NCBI RefSeq assembly: GCF_000213055.1 | Contig: NZ_CM001165.1 | Coordinates: 2,835,445-2,899,444, forward strand | From: Streptomyces sp. Tu6071 | GTDB lineage: Bacteria; Actinomycetota; Actinomycetes; Streptomycetales; Streptomycetaceae | Direction: 5' to 3' | Length of the DNA stretch: 64,000 nucleotides | Part shown: in pieces, positions 23,446 through 30,971 of the stretch | Position numbering within the stretch: the first letter of the stretch is position 1 | Layout of the letters: every line of letters begins with the position of its first letter | Notes under the pieces: model-generated | What the model was told of the DNA's origin: nothing | The model's database searches: none | Seen by the model: the letters and a program-made list of their open reading frames with translations, nothing else | Program-made: the position numbers and the translations under genes

Positions 23446-25169
23446 CCGCGACTCCGACGACCGACCAGAAGAACACCCCTTCCACGGCCGCGACGTCGGC
23501 GGCGACGCCCCCGCCCCCGGACGTCACCGTCGTCGTCATCGCCTACAACGACGCCGACCGCCTCCCGCGCGCCGTGCGCAGCGTCCTCGCGCAGACCCAT
23601 CGCGCCCTCGAAGTCGTCATCAGCGACGACCACTCCACCGACGCGACCCCCGAGGTCGCGCGCTCCCTCGCCGCCGCCGACCCGCGCGTGCGCCACCTGC
23701 GCCTGCCCGAGAACAGCGGGGGGTGCAGCGTCCCGCGCAACCGCGCGCTCGATGTCGCGACGGCCCCGTACGTGATGTTCCTCGACAGCGACGACGAGCT
23801 CCCGCCCGACGCCGTCGCGAAGCTCCTGGCCGCGCACCGGGCGCGGGAGGTCGACTTCGTGATGGGCGCGGTGCGCAGGGTCCGGGTCGACACGGGCAAG
23901 TCATCTTTGTGGATGCCCCATTTGGTGACCGAGCGGCGCACGGTCGAGGGCATCGACCAGGAGCCGGAACTCCTCTTCGAGCACCTGTCCACGTCGAAGA
24001 TGTACGCGCGCGCCTTCCTCGACCGGGCCGGGCTCCGCTTCCCCGAGGGCATCCACTACGAGGACCAGCTCTTCTCCGCGCAGGCGTACTGCCTCGCGCG
24101 CGCCTTCACGGTCATCCCCGAGCCGGTGTACGTGTGGTACATCGAGCCGTACGCGGCCACCGGGAGCGCGTCGATCTCCAACCAGCGCGACCGCCTGGAG
24201 AACGTCGCCGACCGCATCCACGTCCAGCGGCTCATCGACGCGTTCCTGGAGGAGAGCGGGCACGGCGCGATCCGCCCGGAGAAGGACTACAAGTTCCTCA
24301 AGCACGACTTCCGGATGTACGCGGGGGACCTGCCGCGCCGCGATCCGGAATGGCTCGCGGGCTTCGCCGAGTTGGTCACCCCCTACCTCGACACGCTCGC
24401 CCCCGAGGCGTACGCGCGGCTGGCGCGCACCGAGCGCGTCGTCCTGCGGCTCGTCCGGGACGGACGCCTCGAAGAGGCCCGGCGCGCCGCGCGCGGGCTC
24501 GGCCTGCCCGTCGGCCCCCGGCACGTGAGCCACGACGAGCGGGGGCACGTGTACTGGGGCGAGCCGCTGCCGCAGTCGCGGGAGGCGCGCACGGAGCTGG
24601 ACCTGAGCGAGGAGGGCGTCGAGGCGGGCCCGCTCTCGGCGGCGCTCTTCCGGCACGAGGTGCGCGACCTGGAGACGGGGCCCGGCACGGTCCTGCGGTG
24701 CACGGTGCGCACGTACGACCCGCTCCTGCGGCTCCCGGTCGGCCCGCAGGTCGCGCGGCTCGTGCTCGCGCCCGGGGGCAGGCGGTACGAGGTCGCGTTC
24801 CGCAGCGACCCCGTGCTCCCCGGGGTCTTCGAGGGCCGGGTGCGCTTCGACCCGGGGCAGGCGCCACTGCCCGTCCAGGGCTTCGACGGCGTGCGCCACC
24901 CCGTGGTCGAACTGCGGCAGGGGCGGGGCCGCCACACCGCGCCGCTCCTGGGCCCGCTCGTCTTCCCCCCGGTCTCCTCGCGCCCCCGCGCGTACGGCGG
25001 CACCGTCGAGCACGTCGTGACGGTCTCGCCCGAGGCGGCGGGGACGGCGCGGATCGAGGTCCGCTGGCGCCCCGCGGGCCCCACGGCGAAGCTCGGCCCC
25101 CTGGCGGGGCGGCTGAGCCGGTCGGTGGTGTCCCGGGCGGCGAAGGTGATCCGGGGGGCACTGCGCTGA
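23442..25169 (+). CDS. Family 2 glycosyltransferase, teichoic-acid-type (second copy)
   Basis: A 575-residue protein paralogous to the GT2 at 16029. The GT-A domain carries VTVVVIAYNDADRLPRAVRSVLAQ, ISDDHSTDATPE, NSGGCSVPRNRAL and FLDSDDELPPD; HYEDQLFSAQAYCLA holds the catalytic acid region. The C-terminal ~200 residues form a beta-rich module (VYWGEPLPQSREARTELDL...). The start overlaps the stop of the TagF-like gene, so polymerisation and glycosylation are probably coordinated. Codons near 23900-23925 (S-S-L-W-M-P-H-L) include TCA, TCT, TTG and CAT and break the G/C third-base rule seen elsewhere in the gene. Confidence 0.87.
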   Translation: MTATPTTDQKNTPSTAATSAATPPPPDVTVVVIAYNDADRLPRAVRSVLAQTHRALEVVISDDHSTDATPEVARSLAAADPRVRHLRLPENSGGCSVPRNRALDVATAPYVMFLDSDDELPPDAVAKLLAAHRAREVDFVMGAVRRVRVDTGKSSLWMPHLVTERRTVEGIDQEPELLFEHLSTSKMYARAFLDRAGLRFPEGIHYEDQLFSAQAYCLARAFTVIPEPVYVWYIEPYAATGSASISNQRDRLENVADRIHVQRLIDAFLEESGHGAIRPEKDYKFLKHDFRMYAGDLPRRDPEWLAGFAELVTPYLDTLAPEAYARLARTERVVLRLVRDGRLEEARRAARGLGLPVGPRHVSHDERGHVYWGEPLPQSREARTELDLSEEGVEAGPLSAALFRHEVRDLETGPGTVLRCTVRTYDPLLRLPVGPQVARLVLAPGGRRYEVAFRSDPVLPGVFEGRVRFDPGQAPLPVQGFDGVRHPVVELRQGRGRHTAPLLGPLVFPPVSSRPRAYGGTVEHVVTVSPEAAGTARIEVRWRPAGPTAKLGPLAGRLSRSVVSRAAKVIRGALR

Positions 25170-25179
25170 CACGCGGGAC

Positions 25180-25218
25180 GGCCGGGGGCGGGCTCTCCAC
25201 GAGAGCCCGCCCCCGGCC
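25180..25218. terminator. Bidirectional terminator after the glycopolymer operon
   Basis: A perfect 18-bp stem (25180-25197 with 25201-25218) with a 3-nt loop separates the GT2 operon from the convergent dehydrogenase gene. Its symmetry allows termination from both sides. Confidence 0.8.
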
Positions 25219-25236
25219 AGGTCCTACCGGGTCACC

Positions 25237-28200
25237 TCAGCCGTGCGCGCGCAGCAGCGTGCGCATCGTCCGCATGGCCACCGACAGGTTCGCCAGGTCG
25301 AAGCTGTCGCTGCTCTGGATCTCCTCGAGGGTCGCCCGCGCACGCGTCAGGATCGGCGCGTTCTTCCCGGCCCACACCTCGAAGCGCCGCTCCGGGCTGT
25401 CGCCGGGCTCGCCCGCCGCGAGGATGTCCTGCGTGAGGCCCGCGTGGGCCGCGTACAGGTCCTCGCGGATCGAGGCGCGCGCCATGGACTGCCAGCGGTC
25501 CGCGCGCGGCAGCTCGATGATGCGGTCCATGAGCTGCGTGACCCCGAGCCGGTCGGCGACGTCGTAGAAGACCTCGGCGACGGCGAACGGCTCGCTGCCC
25601 GTGCGCTCGGCGACGGCGACGATGTCGAGCGCGGGGAAGACCGAGGAGAAGCCCGCGACGCGCGCGGCCAGTTCCTCGGGCACGCCCTCGTCGGTCAGCT
25701 CCTTCAGGATCGACCCGTACCACTCGGCGTCCGCGCCGCGCAGCAGTTCGGGCAGGCGGGCCCAGACCGCGCGCACGTCGTCGCGGAACGCCTCGACGGT
25801 CCCGGCGAGCTGGAGCGGCTGCGGCCGGTTGTTGAGCAGCCAGCGCGTGCCGCGCTCGACGAGGCGGCGGCAGTGCAGCCGGATGCGGGTGAGGACGGCG
25901 GCGGGCACCTCGTTGTCGAGCCGCTCGACCGCGTCCCACACGGCGCCGAGGCCGAAGATCTCGCGCGCGACGAGCTGCGCCCGCACGATCTCCTCCAGCG
26001 AGGCGCCGGTCTCCTCGCGCAGGCGGTGCAGGAGGGAGATGCCGCCGGAGTTCACGGTGTCGTTGACGAGGACGGTCGTGATGATCTCGCGGTGCAGCGC
26101 GTGCGCGCCGATCTGCTCCGCGTACTCCTCGCGGACCTCCTCGGGGAAGTACGCGAAGAGGAGCTGGCGCAGGTGGGGGTCGTCGGGCAGCGAGGTGCCG
26201 ATGAGTTCCTGCGCGGCGGTGATCTTCGTGTACGCGAGGAGCACGGCCAGCTCCGGCTGGGCGAGCCCGCGGCCGGAGTTGAGCAGCTCGCGCACCTGCC
26301 GGTCGCCGGGCAGGAACTCCAGCGCCCGGTCCAGGTGGCCGTCCTTGACGAGACGACGCATGAGGCGCTGGTGGGCGTGGAGCAGGCTCGGCGCCTCGGC
26401 CTCGGCGTTGGCGAGCGCGACGTTCTGCGCGTAGTTGTTGCGCAGCACGAGCCGGCCGACCTCGTCGGTCATGCTCGCGAGGAGTTCGTTGCGCTGCTTG
26501 ACGGTCATGTCGCCGCTCTGGACGACGGCGTTGAGCAGGATCTTGATGTTCACCTCGTGGTCGGAGGTGTCCACACCGGCGCTGTTGTCGATCGCGTCGG
26601 TGTTGATCCTGCCGCCACCGCCGCCGTTGCCGAGGCGCGCGAACTCGATGCGGCCGAGCTGCGTGAGCCCGAGGTTGCCGCCCTCGCCGACGACCTGCGC
26701 GCGCACGTCGGCGCCGTTGACGCGGATCGCGTCGTTCGCCTTGTCGCCGACCTCCGCGTCCGTCTCGGTGCTCGCCTTGACGTACGTGCCGATGCCGCCG
26801 TTCCACAGCAGGTCCACGGGGGCCCGGAGGATGGCCCGCATCAGCTCGGCGGGGGTGAGCTTCGAGACGCCGTCGTCAATGCCGAGGGCGCGCCGGATGT
26901 GCGCGTTGACGGGGATCGACTTGGCGGTACGGGGGAAGACGCCGCCGCCCGTGGAGAGCAGCTGCGTGTCGTAGTCGGCCCAGGAGGAGCGGGGCAGCTC
27001 GAAGAGGCGGCGGCGCTCGGCGTAGGAGGTCGCGGCGTCGGGCTCGGGGTCGATGAAGATGTGCCGGTGGTCGAAGGCGGCGACGAGGCGGATGTGCTCG
27101 GAGAGCAGCATCCCGTTGCCGAAGACGTCGCCGGACATGTCGCCGACGCCGACGACGCGGAAGTCCTCGGTCTGGGTGTCGTGGCCCAGCTCGCGGAAGT
27201 GCCGCTTGACGGACTCCCAGGCGCCGCGCGCCGTGATGCCCATGCCCTTGTGGTCGTACCCGGCCGAGCCGCCGGACGCGAAGGCGTCGCCCAGCCAGAA
27301 GCCGTAGGACTCGGCGACGCCGTTGGCGATGTCCGAGAAGGTCGCGGTGCCCTTGTCGGCCGCGACGACGAGGTACGTGTCGTCACCGTCGTGCCGCACG
27401 ACGCGCTCCGGTGGGACGACCTTGCCGCCGACGAGGTTGTCGGTGATGTCGAGCAGCGCCGAGATGAAGGTCTTGTACGCGGCGACGCCCTCGGCCATCC
27501 ACGCGTCGCGGTCCTGGGCCGGGTCGGGCAGCTGCTTGGCGACGAAGCCGCCCTTGGCGCCCACGGGCACGATGACGGTGTTCTTGACCATCTGCGCCTT
27601 GACGAGCCCGAGGATCTCCGTACGGAAGTCCTCGCGCCGGTCCGACCAGCGAAGGCCGCCGCGCGCGACCTTCCCGAAGCGCAGGTGGACGCCCTCGACG
27701 CGCGGCGAGTACACCCAGATCTCGTACGCGGGACGCGGGGCGGGCAGGTCGGGGATGGCCTGCGGGTCGAACTTCATCGACACGTAGGCGTGCGGCTCCC
27801 CGTCCGTCCCCTTGCGCTGGAAGTAGTTCGTCCTGAGCGTCGCCTTGATGACGGTGAGGAAGCTGCGCAGGATGCGGTCCTCGTCGAGCGAGGCGACCGA
27901 GTCGAGCGCGCCGTCCAGCTCTTCGAGGAGCCCGTCCGTCAGCTCGGTCCCCGCGCTCAGGCGCTCGGGCGACAGGCGCGCCTCGAAGAGCGAGACGAGC
28001 AGGCGGGTCGTGTGGATGTTGGTGCGGAGGGTGTCCTCCATGTAGTCCTGGCTGAACGTCGCGCCCGCCTGCCGCAGGTACTTCGCGTACGCGCGCAGCA
28101 CCATCGCCTGCCGCCAGGTGAGCCCGGCGCCGAGGACGAGGGCGTTGAAGCCGTCGTTCTCCGCCTTGCCGCTCCACACCGCGCCGAACGCCTGCTGGAA

Positions 28201-30210
28201 GCGCTCGCGCGCGTCCTCGCCGATCGGGTCGCTGCTGCCGTCGGGCATCCGCAGGCCGAAGTCGTAGATCCAGGCAGTCGTACGGTCCGCGCAGCGCAGC
28301 TCGTACGGGCGCTCGTCGACCACCTCGACGCCGAGGCGGGTCAGCACGGGGAGCACCGAGGAGAGCGAGATCTCGCCGCCGAGCCGGTAGATCTTGAAGC
28401 GCTTCTGGCGCGGGGCGGCGCCGAGCGGCTCGTAGAGCGAGAGGGCGGAGTCCTCCGTGCCCTCGCCGCCGCGCAGCCCCTCCAGGTGGGCGAGGTCGGC
28501 GACGGCCGCGCGCGGCGAGTGGTCGGCCTTGTAGCCCTCGGGGAAGGCGTCCCCGTACGTACGGAGCAGTGCGGCGGCGCGTTCCTCGCCGAACTCCTCG
28601 CGCAGCGCCTCGCCGAAGCCGTCGTGCCACGAGCGCGTCGCGTCGATGAGCCGCTGCTCGATGCGCGCGGCCTCGCCGTCGCTGAGGTCGGGGACCTCGG
28701 TGCCGGGCGCGACGCGGACGACGAAGTGCAGCCTGGAGAGGACGGATTCGGTGTTCCAGGCGGTGAAGTCGACGGTCTCGCCGCCCAGTTCCTCCTTGAG
28801 GATGTCGATGATCCGCAGCCGGACCTCGGTCGTGTAGAGGTCGCGGGGCAGGTAGACGAGCGCGGAGTAGTAGCGCCCGTAGACGTCCTTGCGCAGGTAG
28901 AGCCGCAGGCGGCGGCGCTCCTGGAGGTAGAGCACGGAGGTGACGACGGGGAGGAGTTCCTCCGGGGTCGTCTGGAACAGCTCGTCGCGCGGGTACGTCT
29001 CCAGGATCTGCAGCAGGTCGCGGCCGTCGTGGCTGTTCGGGGTGACCCCGGCGGCACGCAGGACCTCGTCGACCTTGCGGCGGACGACGGGGACGCGCTT
29101 GACGGACTCGGTGTAGGCGGCCGAGGAGAAGAGACCGAGGAAGCGGCGCTCGCCGACGACCTCGCCGTTCTCGTCGAACTTCTTGACGCCCACGTAGTCG
29201 AGGTAGCTGCGGCGGTGGACCGTCGCGCGGCTGTTCGCCTTGGTGAGGACGAGGAGCGTGTGCTCGCGGGCCTTGGCGCGCGCGTCGGCGGGCAGGCGGC
29301 CGAAGCTCGGGCTGACCGGGTGTTCCTCGGTCGTGTCGTGGTGCGGGTCGGCGCGCAGGATGCCGAGGCCGGTGCCGGGCACGGGGGCGAGGGCGTCGTC
29401 GGCGACGAGGTCGTACTCGCGGTAGCCGAGGAAGGTGAAGTGGTCGGCGGAGAGCCAGCGGAGCAGTTCGCGGGCCTCCTGGACCTCCTGGTCCCTGAGC
29501 CCGGCGGACGCGGGGCCCTTGGGGAACTCGTCGGGGAGGTGATCGGCGACGCGGAGCGCGGAGTCGCGCATCTTGTCCCAGTCCTCGACGGCCTCGCGGA
29601 CGTCGGAGAGGACACGGAGCAGGTCGGTGGTGATCTGTTCGAGGTCGTCGCGGTCGCTCTCGCGGTCGATCTCGACGTGGATCCACGACTCGGTGAGCCG
29701 GTCGTGCGCGGCGTCGGCGGGCGGCTCGGGGAAGACCTCGATGAGCTTGCCCGTCAGGTCGCGGCGGACCGCGAGCTGGGGGTGCACGACGGCGTGGATG
29801 CCGCGGCCCTGCCGGGACAGCTCGTTGGTCACGGAGTCCACGAGGAAGGGCATGTCGTCGGTGACGACCTCGACCACCGAGTGCGGGGACGACCAGCCGT
29901 TCTCGTCGACGGTCGGGGTGTGCACCCGCACCTTCGCCGTGCCCTGCGGGCGTTCGGCCGCGAGCTTGAGGTGGGCCATCGCCGCGCCGTAGAGGTCGTC
30001 GGGCTCACGGCCCTCGACGTCCTCGGGGGCGGTGTGCCGGTAGTAGCGCTGGAGGTAGGGGAGAACACGGGCGCTCTCGAAACCGGGGGTTCCCGGCGAG
30101 ATGCCGGCCGGAACGGAGATCGGCGGGTGGCCGCCCGTCGTCGGGTTCTCAGCGAGTCGGGCCGCCCGTTCGAGCAGCTCGTCCTTGGCATCGTCCAGCT
30201 TGGTCCGCAT
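25237..30210 (-). CDS. gdhB: NAD-specific glutamate dehydrogenase, large (about 180 kDa) class
   Basis: At 1657 residues it fits the giant NAD-GDH class first described in Streptomyces clavuligerus. It oxidatively deaminates L-glutamate to 2-oxoglutarate and ammonia with NAD. The N-terminal ~700 residues contain regulatory ACT-like segments (VVEVVTDDMPFLVDSVTNELSRQGRGIHAV). The catalytic core holds KVARGGLRWSDRREDFRTEILGLVKAQMVKNTVIVPVGAKGGFV with the catalytic Lys, and VVGVGDMSGDVFGNGML, the NAD-binding start. The C-terminal helical region follows. The start MRTKLDDAKDELLERAA at 30210 is preceded by AGAGGAT. A full-length antisense frame over this gene is a codon-bias artefact. Confidence 0.93.
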   Translation of the reverse strand: MRTKLDDAKDELLERAARLAENPTTGGHPPISVPAGISPGTPGFESARVLPYLQRYYRHTAPEDVEGREPDDLYGAAMAHLKLAAERPQGTAKVRVHTPTVDENGWSSPHSVVEVVTDDMPFLVDSVTNELSRQGRGIHAVVHPQLAVRRDLTGKLIEVFPEPPADAAHDRLTESWIHVEIDRESDRDDLEQITTDLLRVLSDVREAVEDWDKMRDSALRVADHLPDEFPKGPASAGLRDQEVQEARELLRWLSADHFTFLGYREYDLVADDALAPVPGTGLGILRADPHHDTTEEHPVSPSFGRLPADARAKAREHTLLVLTKANSRATVHRRSYLDYVGVKKFDENGEVVGERRFLGLFSSAAYTESVKRVPVVRRKVDEVLRAAGVTPNSHDGRDLLQILETYPRDELFQTTPEELLPVVTSVLYLQERRRLRLYLRKDVYGRYYSALVYLPRDLYTTEVRLRIIDILKEELGGETVDFTAWNTESVLSRLHFVVRVAPGTEVPDLSDGEAARIEQRLIDATRSWHDGFGEALREEFGEERAAALLRTYGDAFPEGYKADHSPRAAVADLAHLEGLRGGEGTEDSALSLYEPLGAAPRQKRFKIYRLGGEISLSSVLPVLTRLGVEVVDERPYELRCADRTTAWIYDFGLRMPDGSSDPIGEDARERFQQAFGAVWSGKAENDGFNALVLGAGLTWRQAMVLRAYAKYLRQAGATFSQDYMEDTLRTNIHTTRLLVSLFEARLSPERLSAGTELTDGLLEELDGALDSVASLDEDRILRSFLTVIKATLRTNYFQRKGTDGEPHAYVSMKFDPQAIPDLPAPRPAYEIWVYSPRVEGVHLRFGKVARGGLRWSDRREDFRTEILGLVKAQMVKNTVIVPVGAKGGFVAKQLPDPAQDRDAWMAEGVAAYKTFISALLDITDNLVGGKVVPPERVVRHDGDDTYLVVAADKGTATFSDIANGVAESYGFWLGDAFASGGSAGYDHKGMGITARGAWESVKRHFRELGHDTQTEDFRVVGVGDMSGDVFGNGMLLSEHIRLVAAFDHRHIFIDPEPDAATSYAERRRLFELPRSSWADYDTQLLSTGGGVFPRTAKSIPVNAHIRRALGIDDGVSKLTPAELMRAILRAPVDLLWNGGIGTYVKASTETDAEVGDKANDAIRVNGADVRAQVVGEGGNLGLTQLGRIEFARLGNGGGGGRINTDAIDNSAGVDTSDHEVNIKILLNAVVQSGDMTVKQRNELLASMTDEVGRLVLRNNYAQNVALANAEAEAPSLLHAHQRLMRRLVKDGHLDRALEFLPGDRQVRELLNSGRGLAQPELAVLLAYTKITAAQELIGTSLPDDPHLRQLLFAYFPEEVREEYAEQIGAHALHREIITTVLVNDTVNSGGISLLHRLREETGASLEEIVRAQLVAREIFGLGAVWDAVERLDNEVPAAVLTRIRLHCRRLVERGTRWLLNNRPQPLQLAGTVEAFRDDVRAVWARLPELLRGADAEWYGSILKELTDEGVPEELAARVAGFSSVFPALDIVAVAERTGSEPFAVAEVFYDVADRLGVTQLMDRIIELPRADRWQSMARASIREDLYAAHAGLTQDILAAGEPGDSPERRFEVWAGKNAPILTRARATLEEIQSSDSFDLANLSVAMRTMRTLLRAHG

Positions 30211-30439
30211 GATCCTCTGGCTCCTGTCGCGCGCCGTTGCGTGACGTAGAAGGAAGGTGGCGGCGGCACGTTCCTGCGGTGCCGCCTCTGCCGGTATCCG
30301 TGCCCTCGGCGGCCGGGGCGGCCACCTCCGGCTGCGCGCCGTACCCGCGCGGTCGTTCAGCGGCGCCCGGGGCACGGAGTGCGTGCGCCGGGCGAAGGGC
30401 GGGGGCCTCGATGCCCGCACGGCCTATCGCGCTGATCAC
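30149..30439 (-). CDS. Possible leaderless leader ORF overlapping the gdhB start
   Basis: A GTG at 30439 lies 12 nt after the first base of a minus-strand TAGCCT and opens a 96-codon frame (VISAIGRAGIEAPALRPAHALRAPGAAERPRG...). It crosses the gdhB ribosome site and ends 61 nt inside gdhB in another frame. The first ~50 codons are rich in G/C at the third base, and the later ones are less so. If translated, it would govern access to the gdhB start. No homology was recognised, and a non-coding leader is the alternative. Confidence 0.3.
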   Translation of the reverse strand: MISAIGRAGIEAPALRPAHALRAPGAAERPRGYGAQPEVAAPAAEGTDTGRGGTAGTCRRHLPSTSRNGARQEPEDHADQAGRCQGRAARTGGPTR

Positions 30440-30971
30440 GGACCCAGGCTAACGCTCCCCGCCGGGGCCGCGTCATGAGCCGTATGTGTACAAATCACAG
30501 CGGTGGACTTTGACGGAACGCACAGCGCGCCGCATCTCCCTTGTCACGTAAGGCCACTGCCCTCCCGTATGCCTCAGCAGGGCCCCGACCAGGGCGTCCC
30601 ACGAATTTGCGCGCTTCTTACCGCCCCGACACACAAGCCCGCCGAGTGTGACGCGAAAGACACGCGCTCCTCGCGCGCCGAGGGGCCGGCTGCCCCACCG
30701 ACGAGGACAGCCGGCCACGCGCGCCCACCGGAGGAGACCCCGGAAGCGGAGCACGGAACGGGGGAACCGGATCGCCCCGCCCCCACCCCCGGACCCTCCC
30801 GGTCCGTCCGGCGACGCCCCACGATTCTTCCCGCGCGGAAAGACAGACCGGACCGGTACGGGAGGAAATAGGTAGGGCGGAGGGGGTTTTAGGTATACGT
30901 ACGCGCGGCGTCCGCCCCGCCCGGTTCGCCCGGAGGGGACACGGCCCTCCCACTCGCCGGGTCCGTCCCCC
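30211..30971. other. Long intergenic region between gdhB and the LuxR-type regulator
   Basis: About 760 bp. It holds the gdhB leader (30211-30439) and its candidate promoter. Beyond 30477 several frames of 80-120 codons exist on both strands, but their third-base G/C content is low and no motif is visible, so none is called. A+T-richer islands occur at 30480-30520 and at 30865-30905 (TTTTAGGTATACGTACG), the latter just past the 3' end of the regulator gene. Confidence 0.5.
30446..30476 (-). promoter_or_regulatory. Candidate gdhB promoter
   Basis: On the minus strand ATGACG (30476-30471), a 19-bp spacer and TAGCCT (30451-30446) form a plausible housekeeping promoter, with initiation predicted near 30439. 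That gives a gdhB leader of about 230 nt. Confidence 0.4.

Noticed and set aside
25243..30249. A 1668-codon open frame antisense to the whole gdhB gene
   Set aside because: High third-base G/C on one strand removes stop codons from the opposite frame. The translation is Val/Asp/Arg/Gly-rich with no motif.
30473..30754. 93-codon minus-strand frame upstream of gdhB
   Set aside because: Third-base usage is unlike genes here (many A/T-ending codons), and no family was recognised.
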